In this document: piece by piece, positions 17,951 through 26,530 of the stretch
Numbering within the stretch: position 1 is the first letter of the stretch
How the letters are laid out: each line of letters starts with the position of its first letter
Source of the DNA: Vibrio jasicida CAIM 1864 = LMG 25398
GTDB taxonomy: Bacteria > Pseudomonadota > Gammaproteobacteria > Enterobacterales > Vibrionaceae
Direction of reading: 5' to 3'
Assembly: GCF_000400365.1 (NCBI RefSeq)
Contig: NZ_BAOG01000053.1
Location: 124,001-188,000, forward strand
DNA: 64,000 nucleotides
Translations under genes and position numbers: made by a program
The notes under the pieces: model-generated
What the model was told of the DNA's origin: nothing
Seen by the model: the letters and a program-made list of their open reading frames with translations, nothing else
Databases searched by the model: none

Positions 17951-20341
17951 TTATCCCTCTTTAATAAGTAAAGTGGGTAGATAAATCAGATTTTCATTTG
18001 TATCAGGGACGTTCAGTTTCGTTGGGGAGAAGCCATCTATCATGATGGTGTAATCGCCCGGCGCAACGCCTTCTACAACAAATCTACCTGATCGGTTAGT
18101 GAAAAATTCATACGTTTTCTGTTGTCCAACTAACTGACCTTGGAATAGTTTTAATGGTTTATTCTGGCTAAGTTCAATCGTACCAATGATGGTTTTCGAT
18201 GCTGCTGACCCTATTTTTATGAGGTGTCCGGTTTGAGACCCTGGAGTAATGCTGTACTCACTGTCGCCAAAGTCATACCCGACGGGCGCATCAGGCACAT
18301 TGATAAATATCGTTGATAACTGGTGCCCACCAGACAATTGAACCGCATTATTTATTGTAGAAGTTGATATGGCTTCTGCGGGATCATCCGCGACAGCATT
18401 GATCTCGACGTCTGCGTTTAGTGACTCATGAACTGCGACAATCGCAACTGGGCCATTTATTGGGCGCGACCACGCCAAGTTACCGTCTGCTAATGTCAAT
18501 GCCGTACTCGCGCGAACGGAAGCCGTTTGGTAACTGTCTGCGTTATCAAATTCTAGGTGGGAGACCTTGGCATCGGCAATAAATCGGTTGGCAACATAAT
18601 CGCCTTCAACGGAATAGGTTTGTGAATCTGCATCGCCTTCCGCGGTCATAGCATAGCCATAGCTGCCAGTGTAATCATCGGATGGACGTTGGAATTGTGC
18701 TCGATAAGTATCGGGCTCATTCGAATAGGAAACATTGGCGTTATATTCCCCAGAAACCGAATTCCAATCCCAATCCGCGGAGAAGGTGAAGCGCGTTTCA
18801 TCAATATTGTCGTTTGGGTTCTCCTCTTTTTCTACACCAGCAGAGAGCGAGAGGCTATACCATTGCCACGCAATTTCTGACGAAACTAGCCATTCAATTT
18901 CCTCTTCTTCAAAATCACGATAGTCCCCAGTTAAGATGAGATTGAGATCATCCGTAATGGTAAATACATAGTTAGAGAACACTCGTAACCCTGTCGCTGA
19001 AGGGCCAATTTGCCAAGGCAGTGAAAAATACTGATCTTGATATTCAGCACCTAAGCGAAAGTTTGGTGAGCCATAACTGTCCGTTCCCCAAAGTTGATGA
19101 GAGTAATCCAGGCTGTAAATGCTGCCAGTTTCATCATTGGGTTTGTTGTTTTGAGCGGAGGCCCTTAACCCCAAATTCCCCCAATCTGAACCAATGGTAG
19201 CGATAACACCAAGTTGTTGCCCATCTGGGTGATACAAGCCGTTTACGCCAAGCGTTAAGGTATCGCTGATACCGTAATCGTAATACCCAGACGTTACCCA
19301 TTGCTCATCATCGTATTTGAAGTTGTTGTCCTCAATCGTCGAAATCAGTCCTGAGTAAAATCCAAAATCAGAGATGCCTTCACGCAGTAGGCGAGAATTG
19401 AAAAATTGGCTATAAACAATGGTGTCTGTGCGGCCTGATTGATAACTGATGTCTAACCGAACATCATTAGTGCCAGAGACCAGCGGAAGGTCATCAAGGG
19501 TGTATCGGCCTGGTGGAAGTCGGATTTCGGTGAGGAAAATATCATTGATGTAAATCTCCACATCAGCACTTTCGTTAAGCACTAAAGGTTGTGTACCACC
19601 ATTTTGAATATTGCGAGTTGGTTGAAGGTCTTGATACAAACGCTCAAATGCAACGCCGCCTAACGGTGTACTAGGTAAATGACCGGCACTGGTTTGAGTC
19701 ACATCACCGAAGGTTAAACGCCAAGGCGTGCTCGGTTCATCGAAGAAGAGTCTTGCCTCCCCACGATAAACGTCAGAGTCAATATCGTCGCCATCAGTAA
19801 TAAAACCCGAGACGTCGATATTGGCACCACGAACCCCACCTATGTTGGCCTTCACCAACCATTCTCCTAACCATGTTTGCGTATTTTCACTGTCTGAATC
19901 GCTAAACAAAGTGTAATCAGTACTGGCATTGAAGGTGTTTTGCATGGTCCAAAATGCACTCTCTGAATATTGCGCAGGCTCGTATTTACTGCCGAAAGAA
20001 AGCAGGAAATCAGCCGCTGCGGATTCATCAATCACGAGGTTGATGCTTTGATCTGATGAATTGAATTCTGCTGCTATTCCCATCTGCTTCAATTGCTCGA
20101 CCGTGACATACTCGTCTGGTAAGTTTCGGAGGGCGTCGAGCGTACCAGCATTGACTAATTGCTCAGTTGCTTGTGTCAATTGTTCTACATTGATGGAGCC
20201 AACTGTGATCCCATCCGAATACGCATCGATTTCCCCAAGGGTCCTTTCCCCCCATATCAACGGAAATGGAAATAACCAACTTTGAGCAGTTGCAGTTTGC
20301 AAGGTCAGCAAGAAGATAAGGCCTATAATGAGATTCTTCAT
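17951..20341 (-). CDS. Fimbrial outer-membrane usher, non-classical type
   Basis: 796 residues with a signal peptide (MKNLIIGLIFLLTLQTATA). Ushers form the outer-membrane pore through which chaperone-bound subunits are assembled. Central signature: ADVEIYINDIFLTEIRLPPGRYTLDDLPLVSG followed by NDVRLDI, the usher plug-flanking segment, then a series of aromatic/acidic beta-barrel strands (YDYGISDTLTLGVNGLYHPDG). The C-terminal domain carries a carboxypeptidase-like fold hint (GRFVVEGVAPGDYTIMIDG). It lacks the long FimD N-terminal domain sequence I would expect in classical ushers, and the length is on the short side. Group membership (alternate/CS1-like or another) needs a profile search. Confidence 0.8.
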   Translation of the reverse strand: MKNLIIGLIFLLTLQTATAQSWLFPFPLIWGERTLGEIDAYSDGITVGSINVEQLTQATEQLVNAGTLDALRNLPDEYVTVEQLKQMGIAAEFNSSDQSINLVIDESAAADFLLSFGSKYEPAQYSESAFWTMQNTFNASTDYTLFSDSDSENTQTWLGEWLVKANIGGVRGANIDVSGFITDGDDIDSDVYRGEARLFFDEPSTPWRLTFGDVTQTSAGHLPSTPLGGVAFERLYQDLQPTRNIQNGGTQPLVLNESADVEIYINDIFLTEIRLPPGRYTLDDLPLVSGTNDVRLDISYQSGRTDTIVYSQFFNSRLLREGISDFGFYSGLISTIEDNNFKYDDEQWVTSGYYDYGISDTLTLGVNGLYHPDGQQLGVIATIGSDWGNLGLRASAQNNKPNDETGSIYSLDYSHQLWGTDSYGSPNFRLGAEYQDQYFSLPWQIGPSATGLRVFSNYVFTITDDLNLILTGDYRDFEEEEIEWLVSSEIAWQWYSLSLSAGVEKEENPNDNIDETRFTFSADWDWNSVSGEYNANVSYSNEPDTYRAQFQRPSDDYTGSYGYAMTAEGDADSQTYSVEGDYVANRFIADAKVSHLEFDNADSYQTASVRASTALTLADGNLAWSRPINGPVAIVAVHESLNADVEINAVADDPAEAISTSTINNAVQLSGGHQLSTIFINVPDAPVGYDFGDSEYSITPGSQTGHLIKIGSAASKTIIGTIELSQNKPLKLFQGQLVGQQKTYEFFTNRSGRFVVEGVAPGDYTIMIDGFSPTKLNVPDTNENLIYLPTLLIKEG

Positions 20342-20351
20342 GAAAACCTCA

Positions 20352-21035
20352 TTAGTCTAATGTTTTTACGGTGACTTTCTTTGGTTGTCCTAACTTGCTA
20401 GGAAGGGCGTATTTCACCGTGCTCCCCGGCATTAAATAAGCACTACTCTTATTGCTCAACACTTCCCAATCGATAGTCTCGTTTGACTTGCCTCCGAAGA
20501 AATTGAATTCCATCCCGTTCATATTCAGTACGCGTTTGCCATCGTTGGTTAACGCAACTTGGTTATTTTGAATCGACGCTTTTGGAATGGATTTGCTGGA
20601 TGCTGGTGAAACGAAGGCAAGGGTCGCAAACTCTAATAGCATTGAGATCGAACTGTCATCCGTCTCGTCTTCGACCTGATTTTCAAGTTCAATCTGAGTA
20701 AAGATAATTCGGTAGGTGACTGTCTGGCTGATGTTACCTTTCGGCATGTGACGGACGCGGAATGTTTGTGATTTTTGTCCATCGATTTTGGCTTGAGGTG
20801 GGAGAACTAAGAAGTCCTCTTCTGATGGCGTTAAGATTTCCTCCCCACTAGAGAAATCAGCTTGATAGACACTCACTTCAAGCAGAATGGGCTCTTCTTC
20901 TACATTTGTTACTTTATAAAGCCCTTGGGAACCCCGTCCCACATCATCAAGCTCTAAGTAAATCGGACTTACCTCATAAGCAAATAAGACAGAACTGAAC
21001 AATAAAGAAAAGAGAAGAGTGGTGATCCTAGCCAT
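20352..21035 (-). CDS. Periplasmic pilus chaperone (PapD-like fold)
   Basis: 227 residues with a signal peptide (MARITTLLFSLLFSSVLFAYEV). The N-terminal Ig-like domain shows a chaperone-like pattern: ISPIYLEL-type first strand (VSPIYLELDDVGRGS), FLVLPPQAKIDGQKSQTFRVRHM in place of the usual PP-x-PG-x-Q-x-(I/V)RV motif, and VTYRIIFTQIELEN. The C-terminal domain is shorter and ends with KYALPSKLGQPKKVTVKTLD. Escorts subunits to the usher encoded 10 bases downstream. Confidence 0.78.
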   Translation of the reverse strand: MARITTLLFSLLFSSVLFAYEVSPIYLELDDVGRGSQGLYKVTNVEEEPILLEVSVYQADFSSGEEILTPSEEDFLVLPPQAKIDGQKSQTFRVRHMPKGNISQTVTYRIIFTQIELENQVEDETDDSSISMLLEFATLAFVSPASSKSIPKASIQNNQVALTNDGKRVLNMNGMEFNFFGGKSNETIDWEVLSNKSSAYLMPGSTVKYALPSKLGQPKKVTVKTLD

Positions 21036-21055
21036 AGATTTATCTCCCTATAACA

Positions 21056-21082
21056 AACTTGGCTCGATAACCGAGCCAAGTT
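21056..21082 (-). terminator. Hairpin between pilin and chaperone genes
   Basis: AACTTGGCTCG-ATAAC-CGAGCCAAGTT, an 11-bp perfect stem in the 95-base gap after the pilin gene. On the operon (minus) strand it is followed by TGTTATAG, a weak T tract. This fits partial termination that keeps pilin mRNA in excess over chaperone and usher. The other strand has a TTTTTTT tail and would stop antisense transcription. Confidence 0.75.
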
Positions 21083-21130
21083 TTTTTGCCTTTACCTTTA
21101 AAAGATATTATCTATAAAGATGTCGTTCGG

Positions 21131-21724
21131 TTAAGGCATTACTGGACCTGATGCAGCAAGGCTTACTTTGATACGACCTTTATATTTACCAGCTCGTGCA
21201 AAGCCTGAATCTTCAGGTTTCACGTAAATTGGATGCTTGTTGATCTTGTTCACCAAGTGCTCACCAACTGATGGAAGCGGAGTTGCCATTTGCTCCATGC
21301 CATGGTGGTTTTTAGTGTTCGCAACGGTTTCAGAGCCAATTTTTACTTTATAGTTAATTTTCATGCCCATATTGTGTTTAGTAACACCGCGAAGTTTGTA
21401 AGCAGTTACTGAGAAGTCCAAATCAGTACCGTAGTTACACCAAGCGCGTAAGTTACCAACTAACACTTTCTTGTTGTTGAACCCGTTATCCCACGAATCT
21501 GAGTGCACTTTGTTTGCTTTACGCAGAACATTGTTTTTCACATCTTTCTTACCGATTCGTAGTAAACAACGTTTTGGCACACGACCTTCAATACGAATCG
21601 TTTTTTGGTCAGTTTTGCTCAGCGTTGTAAAGTCTACTGGGTTGTTAAACTGAACCGCAGAAGCGCCAAAAGAAAGTGAAGCAGCAGCTGCAGCTACAGC
21701 TGAAGCAAGAAGTAACTTTTTCAT
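21131..21724 (-). CDS. Candidate major pilus subunit
   Basis: 197 residues with an Ala-rich signal peptide (MKKLLLASAVAAAAASLSFG, cleaved after ASA). Mature protein about 174 residues, basic, with a Cys pair (RCLLRIGKK and AWCNYGTD) that probably forms a disulphide, and the C-terminal FARAGKYKGRIKVSLAA pattern shared with the operon's last gene. No family is recognised with certainty; it is called from signal peptide, size, operon position ahead of chaperone and usher, and the hairpin after it. GAGGGATTGAG precedes the ATG. Confidence 0.68.
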   Translation of the reverse strand: MKKLLLASAVAAAAASLSFGASAVQFNNPVDFTTLSKTDQKTIRIEGRVPKRCLLRIGKKDVKNNVLRKANKVHSDSWDNGFNNKKVLVGNLRAWCNYGTDLDFSVTAYKLRGVTKHNMGMKINYKVKIGSETVANTKNHHGMEQMATPLPSVGEHLVNKINKHPIYVKPEDSGFARAGKYKGRIKVSLAASGPVMP

Positions 21725-21798
21725 AACTCAATCCCTCGTTAGTAATGAATGCATATCGTTGCATCGCTCTACTAGCTTATGAGGAGAGGAGTCTCTCA

Positions 21799-21820
21799 AC
21801 CTCACCGACAAAGGTGAGGT
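21799..21820. repeat. Inverted repeat upstream of pilin gene
   Basis: ACCTCACC-GACAAA-GGTGAGGT, an 8-bp perfect inverted repeat 75–96 bases before the pilin start. Either a regulator site or an mRNA leader hairpin. Confidence 0.5.
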
Positions 21821-21827
21821 GATGTTA

Positions 21828-21887
21828 TTAGTTAGGGTGAAAAAGGGGTGAACTTGGTTCAACTCTATTTGATTACACCCTGACTAA
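21828..21887. promoter_or_regulatory. Nested inverted repeats, candidate operator of the pilus operon
   Basis: Outer arms TTAGTTAGGGTG (21828–21839) and CACCCTGACTAA (21876–21887) match at 11 of 12 positions. Nearly the same centre carries an inner repeat TGAAC-TTG-GTTCA (21849–21861). It lies between the LuxR-type regulator stop and the pilin start, and is a natural binding region for that regulator, but this is inference. Confidence 0.45.
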
Positions 21888-21930
21888 TGTTGAATTAATC
21901 AATAATCCTTTTTTATTTCTTATAGTTAGC

Positions 21931-22566
21931 TTAGAACTGATCTTTTGCCATCGCCATTAACTCGTAGCGAGAATGCACATCTAATTTATGCAATACGTTG
22001 GACGCATGAGTTTTGACCGTATTCACACTCACATTTGAGTGTCTTGCGATTTGCGTATTAGAGAGACCTTGAAGCATGAGTTTGCACACTTCACTCTCTC
22101 TTTTGGTAAGCAAGAATTTAGAGCTAAGCTCTTCGGCCGCGACGACAGGGTTTTCAGTCCCCTGTTGGTAGTGATGAATGGCTTTATTTAAGATGTGGCG
22201 CGGGAACCAAACATCGCCATTTGCGACCGCAGAGACGGCTTTGGGAAGCAGTTCCAGTCCATGGCAAATCTGCCCTGAGTAGCCTTTTTCTAGCCACTCT
22301 AATGAGGTTTGGGAGCTGACATTAACGGCGATCCACTTTTCATCTCGTTCGTTAGGCGCAATACCATATCGCTTAGGGCATGGCATGGTCTGTACGTCGA
22401 ACAATATGATTGAGTTGAGACTGTTTTCATCCAACTGGGTGAAGCGGTCGCTATTGACGAAGTTGACGTATGGAAAGGAAACCTTAATCAAGTCGCGAAT
22501 CACCCTAGAGTATGAATTATCTCGACTTAAAAGGTGTACAACAAAATGCTGAGTACTGAATTCCAT
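21931..22566 (-). CDS. LuxR-family regulator, CsgD/VpsT-like
   Basis: 211 residues. C-terminal LuxR HTH (about 152–208): LTKRESEVCKLMLQGLSNTQIA then VSVNTVKTHASNVLHKLDV. The N-terminal part is a receiver-like region without an obvious phospho-acceptor site. Just before the HTH linker is GDVWFPRHIL (residues 117–126); VpsT-type regulators carry a c-di-GMP-binding W[FLM][TS]R at this place, so this protein has WFPR, a one-residue variant. Located 206 bases upstream of the pilin gene on the same strand, so probably the local activator. Confidence 0.82.
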   Translation of the reverse strand: MEFSTQHFVVHLLSRDNSYSRVIRDLIKVSFPYVNFVNSDRFTQLDENSLNSIILFDVQTMPCPKRYGIAPNERDEKWIAVNVSSQTSLEWLEKGYSGQICHGLELLPKAVSAVANGDVWFPRHILNKAIHHYQQGTENPVVAAEELSSKFLLTKRESEVCKLMLQGLSNTQIARHSNVSVNTVKTHASNVLHKLDVHSRYELMAMAKDQF

Positions 22567-22834
22567 GGCAAATATTCCTGTAGGTCTAGTCTTTGATTTT
22601 TTATTAACCTAGTTCTCAACGCGTTGATGTATAAAAGTATTTAACGAATAGACTGCGGCATATGATTCATGCATTTTCATATTGTTGTAAGCAAAACTAC
22701 GCTAACAAATCATGTGCACCTGTATTAAAAAAGGTTAGTACCAAATGACTAGAATACAAATATCGATAAGACAATAAGTTAGGAAAATAAGCGGTGAAGC
22801 TAGAGCGGGCGGAGTATGAAAAGGTATGAAAAGA
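22567..22834. other. Noncoding gap upstream of the LuxR-type regulator
   Basis: AT-rich leader of about 270 bases carrying the regulator's promoter. Contains a 10-bp palindrome CAACGCGTTG (22617–22626). No small gene or clear sigma factor site is recognised. Confidence 0.4.
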
Positions 22835-22874
22835 ATCACCCCTGATGCGCAACTTTGTCAGCATCAGGGGTGAT
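22835..22874 (-). terminator. Terminator after the acyl-CoA synthetase gene
   Basis: ATCACCCCTGATGC and GCATCAGGGGTGAT form a 14-bp perfect stem around a 12-base loop. On the minus strand it is followed by TCTTTTC. 24 bases after the stop at 22899. Confidence 0.85.
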
Positions 22875-22898
22875 ATTGGGGTGAGTTAGGAAGGATAA

Positions 22899-24590
22899 TT
22901 ACAAATCTTCTTCCCAAACAACGAGATCGCCTTTCGGCCAGTTGTGACCAATTTCATGATACTTTTGTTCAAGCACATGACGTTTTATCTTGAGTGTTGG
23001 TGTGAGCACGCCATTCTCTATACTCCACGGGTCTTGGATCATCAATACCCCTTTAATCTGTTCATGAGACTCTAAATCTTGGTTCATTCTCTCAATCACT
23101 TTACGAGTGGTACGAGCGTAGCGCTCTCGATCAAAGTTCGGGAAGTCATGTGGCACGACCAACAGAATCGGTGCAGGCAGACCTAAGCCGATCAAGCACA
23201 TCATTTCTACACGGCTGTACTCAAAGAGCTTATTCTCAATTGGTACTGGAGCAACAAACTTACCCTTGGCGGTTTTAAAGGTGTCCTTTTTACGACCTTG
23301 AATGGTGAGGTAGCCTTCCGCATCAATAAAGCCGATATCGCCTGTATGCAGCCAACCATCGCTGTCAAATGACTCTTGAGTTGCGATGTCGTTTTTGTAA
23401 TAACCCGAGAATAAGCCGTTACCACGAACCATGATTTCATCATCGTCAGCGATTTTAAGTTCAATGCCAGGGCCTGCATTACCGACCGAGCCAATCTTAT
23501 CTGCGCGGAACGGATAGTTTAGTGTGCTGTAAGCGAAAGATTCGGTCATGCCCCAAGCTTCGGTAATGTTGAGGCCGACACTGCGGTACCACTCCAATAA
23601 GGCAGGAGATACTGGCGCAGAGCCACATCCCAATACACGTGCTTGATCAAGGCCAAGGCCGTCAGCCAGCTTCTTCTTAATAAGAGAGTTGACGAAAGGA
23701 ATCTTCAACAGAATATTGAGTTTTTTCTGTGGCAGTTTGTCTTGAATACGTTGTTGGAACAGTGTCCATAAGCGTGGCACGGAGATAAACAGCGTAGGGC
23801 GGTGCATCTTCACGTCTTCGATAAAAGTATCGAGTGACTCTGGGAAAGCAGTCGTTACGCCACCCATGACTGACGAACCAAAGATGTATACCCGCTCAGT
23901 AATGTGCGCAAGCGGCAAGTAAGAGAACAAGCGATCGTTTTCTTGTATACCAATATGGTTGATCAGTTGTTGTACTGACCAACTGAACGCGCCATAGGTC
24001 AGCATTGCGCCTTTAGGCAGGCCAGAAGTACCAGATGTATAAACCAGAGACATTAGCTTATCATCGTAGTGCTGAGGACGCTCCTCACTCGGCTGCGCAT
24101 TAGCGATCAATGCTTTAAATTGATGTTGGCACTTCGGCGCGGTATCGTAAGGTAAAGCAATGCTGATCACATCAGGCATGGCGTCAATGACTTGTTGGGT
24201 CGCGGCCGGATCATCCAACTTACCGCCTATGATCGCTTTACTTTCACTGTGTGTAAGGCAGTACTCAATGGTATCTGCACCCGCAGTCGGGAAAATAGGT
24301 ACGCTGACGTAATCGCCGAGCATCATGGCAAGGTCACAGATAAACCATTCGGCACAGTTTTTTGAAACCAGCGCGACTTTATCGCCCGGCTGAATCCCCA
24401 AATTGCGCAAAGCGGTAACCAATTTTAGTGCTTGGTCGGCCACTTCGGCGTAGGTGAACTCAACAAACTGTCGGTTGATGATTTGTTTTAAGTAGACTTC
24501 ATCTGGGCGCTCCGCTGCCCATTTGAGAATCATTTCATTTGGTGGTGGGAGAGCGCAAGTCTGCTCACTTAACTCGTTAGGCTGAATCAT
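22899..24590 (-). CDS. AMP-binding acyl-CoA synthetase (long-chain fatty acid–CoA ligase type)
   Basis: 563 residues. ANL-superfamily adenylating enzyme. P-loop motif LVYTSGTSGLPKGAML (residues ~170–185), ITEAWGMTE, the Asp motif GWLHTGDIG, the hinge GRKKDTFKTAKGKFVAP, and the C-terminal catalytic Lys region LTPTLKIKRHVLE. The K-T-A-x-G-K-F-V hinge and the late LTPTLKIKR are typical of long-chain acyl-CoA synthetases of the FadD15 type. Substrate chain length cannot be read from sequence. Single gene, with its own terminator. Confidence 0.9.
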   Translation of the reverse strand: MIQPNELSEQTCALPPPNEMILKWAAERPDEVYLKQIINRQFVEFTYAEVADQALKLVTALRNLGIQPGDKVALVSKNCAEWFICDLAMMLGDYVSVPIFPTAGADTIEYCLTHSESKAIIGGKLDDPAATQQVIDAMPDVISIALPYDTAPKCQHQFKALIANAQPSEERPQHYDDKLMSLVYTSGTSGLPKGAMLTYGAFSWSVQQLINHIGIQENDRLFSYLPLAHITERVYIFGSSVMGGVTTAFPESLDTFIEDVKMHRPTLFISVPRLWTLFQQRIQDKLPQKKLNILLKIPFVNSLIKKKLADGLGLDQARVLGCGSAPVSPALLEWYRSVGLNITEAWGMTESFAYSTLNYPFRADKIGSVGNAGPGIELKIADDDEIMVRGNGLFSGYYKNDIATQESFDSDGWLHTGDIGFIDAEGYLTIQGRKKDTFKTAKGKFVAPVPIENKLFEYSRVEMMCLIGLGLPAPILLVVPHDFPNFDRERYARTTRKVIERMNQDLESHEQIKGVLMIQDPWSIENGVLTPTLKIKRHVLEQKYHEIGHNWPKGDLVVWEEDL

Positions 24591-24743
24591 TCTCTAACTC
24601 CATGTTAATCGCAGGTTTGTTGTTGTTAATGTAATGTTAACGATAGCATGAGTATGATTATTTGGGGAGAGAAAAAACAGTAACTTGCTGTCAAGGATCA
24701 CAGCTTATCGATTCTTTGGGCCAAAGTACGGTTAAGTCCATCA

Positions 24744-25559
24744 TTAAGGTGTATTGGTGAGGTGCTTTTTATAGTGCTGATAAAGCTTCATCACTTTCGC
24801 GACATAGAGCCGAGTTTCCTCAATTGGCAGTGCTTGTGTCAGTCGAAAATAGACTTCTTCATCATTTAATTTATTCATTTCTTTAGTAAAACTTGGAATG
24901 GACTGTGTATAAGACAAGTAGCGCATTAAATTCGATAAACCGCAGTTGTAGGCCGCAATTGCGAGTAAGGTTCGACTCTTTTCTGAGTGAATAGCGTGTA
25001 AATACTCCGTTTCGAGAATATGTAAATATGCCGTGCCTATATCGATATTAAACTCAGGCTCAAACAATGCTTCTCTTTCTATCCTTCGGCCAAAATAGAG
25101 CTGCTGAGAGACTTCTAATGCTCCACCGTTTTCCATCACCTGCATCAAGCCAATTGCATCGGCATGAGATACCGCATTGGGGTTAAATGCGCTTTCCGTA
25201 TGAATGACAGCAAGAATAAGAGCAGGATCAATCTGCCATTGTTTTGATGCTGCGACGATGGTGGGTAAATACTGTAACGCGGCAGGCGATGTTGGCTTTT
25301 TGATGAACGAATAAACGGTTTGGGAAGAAGGCGTATTTTTTCCTCGAAGTTCAATAACGTGATTTCTTGAACTGGTAGAGGCGGTTGGAGCAGGTTTCAG
25401 CCTGAGCTTTTTATTGTTCAATGATTGCCGATTTTGTTGAGCAACGGAGTTTTTGTCTACCGCAGTCATTTTTGCTTGAATTGGGTAAGAGGCATAAAGC
25501 AAAACAATGCTCAAGACGATGAGAAGGTAGTTTTTGAATAATGGAGAGTAGAAAGACAT
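24744..25559 (-). CDS. Lytic transglycosylase-like SLT-domain protein
   Basis: 271 residues. N-terminal hydrophobic stretch (YLLIVLSIVLLYASYPIQA, signal peptide or anchor), a low-complexity linker, then an SLT domain from about residue 95. The catalytic Glu lies in AVIHTESAFNPNAVSHADAIGLMQVM, and AYNCGLSNLMRYL follows. Similar in its catalytic part to MltC, whose gene is at the right edge, but shorter and lacking a lipobox. It begins 12 bases after the LysR gene stop, so the two form an operon facing away from the tad locus. It may open peptidoglycan for a secretion system, as dedicated transglycosylases do, but that is speculative. Confidence 0.85.
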   Translation of the reverse strand: MSFYSPLFKNYLLIVLSIVLLYASYPIQAKMTAVDKNSVAQQNRQSLNNKKLRLKPAPTASTSSRNHVIELRGKNTPSSQTVYSFIKKPTSPAALQYLPTIVAASKQWQIDPALILAVIHTESAFNPNAVSHADAIGLMQVMENGGALEVSQQLYFGRRIEREALFEPEFNIDIGTAYLHILETEYLHAIHSEKSRTLLAIAAYNCGLSNLMRYLSYTQSIPSFTKEMNKLNDEEVYFRLTQALPIEETRLYVAKVMKLYQHYKKHLTNTP

Positions 25560-25570
25560 CTCGACTCCAG

Positions 25571-26434
25571 TTAAAAGTGTTTGTGCCCTTTTCTTAATTT
25601 ATCGTGCAACCATTGATGGTATTTGCCGTAGTCAGAGTGTATTGGCCAAATCAACGAGGCGTACAGCTGCTTCCCAAACAACGCACTTTCGCTGGGGGCC
25701 TTTGCTAACACCCCCTGATGCATGGAGTTATCAATCGTATGTTGCGGAAGGAACGCCATGCCTTTCTTAGCAATACACAATTCCATGATGGTACTGATGT
25801 CATCGAGTATCCACATGTTGTTTTTGGCTACATTCGAAAGGTCGATCAAATCTTCGCACCCATCCAATAAGAGTAGTCGAGACTCTGTGGGCTTACCCTC
25901 TTGAATTAACTCTCGATGCACAATCCAATTGCAGTTGACGGTAAAAAGCTCATCAATATTAAAGTCTAATTTGGTGCGGTGATAAGGGTTGCAGATGGCA
26001 ATATCGATTTGGTTATTATTGACGTATTGACCCAGAATTCGACTTGGTTTAGTGACGACAGTAAGTTCAATTTCAGGAAAGGCTTCTGAGAACTCAATGA
26101 GTGCACTTTTGACTTCGTTGTTAAACACCAGAGAATCAATGCCGACTCGCATATGGTATAGATCAGTTCTCAACAGGGATTCGGCGATTTGGCTCAGTTC
26201 GTTGTACTTGTTGATGATGGGCGTTGCCAGCTGATAGATCTTCTTTCCCCGTTCTGTTGGTTCAACTTGTTTGTTGCTTCTGTCTATTAGCAGATAGCCT
26301 AGCTCCTCTTCTAAGCTCTTCACCGCACCACTTACCGTCGATTGAGACTTACCTAACTTTCTTGCTCCACTGCTGAAAGAACCATGAGTGATCACGGCAT
26401 GAAAAGAGATCAGATTGTCGAAGGGAAGTTTCAT
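25571..26434 (-). CDS. LysR-family transcriptional regulator
   Basis: 287 residues. N-terminal HTH: LISFHAVITHGSFSSGARKLGKSQSTVSGAVKSLEEELGYLLIDR. C-terminal effector-binding domain. Divergent from flp, with a 332-base intergenic region carrying a CTTA…TAAG palindrome and a CRP box, and followed at 12 bases by the transglycosylase gene. By position a candidate regulator of the tad operon and of its own operon. Confidence 0.88.
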   Translation of the reverse strand: MKLPFDNLISFHAVITHGSFSSGARKLGKSQSTVSGAVKSLEEELGYLLIDRSNKQVEPTERGKKIYQLATPIINKYNELSQIAESLLRTDLYHMRVGIDSLVFNNEVKSALIEFSEAFPEIELTVVTKPSRILGQYVNNNQIDIAICNPYHRTKLDFNIDELFTVNCNWIVHRELIQEGKPTESRLLLLDGCEDLIDLSNVAKNNMWILDDISTIMELCIAKKGMAFLPQHTIDNSMHQGVLAKAPSESALFGKQLYASLIWPIHSDYGKYHQWLHDKLRKGHKHF

Positions 26435-26492
26435 CGAGGTGCTTCCTCTTTCCTCTAGTCCTTAAGTTTTAGCTTAATGGGTATGAAGAAGG

Positions 26493-26514
26493 CTTAACTA
26501 ATAATTTAGCTAAG
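26493..26514. promoter_or_regulatory. LysR-type palindromic operator candidate
   Basis: Left half CTTAACTAATA and right half ATTTAGCTAAG are inverted copies with shared CTTA-x-CTAA. The T-x11-A style spacing and the location 59 bases upstream of the LysR start suggest the LysR protein's own site. Confidence 0.5.
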
Positions 26515-26530
26515 TGTGATGTATGTCACA
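26515..26530. promoter_or_regulatory. CRP box between LysR gene and flp
   Basis: TGTGA-TGTATG-TCACA, exact consensus half sites with a 6-bp spacer, directly abutting the LysR-type palindrome. It could serve the LysR gene (start 80 bases away) or the tad operon (start 237 bases away). Confidence 0.75.
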
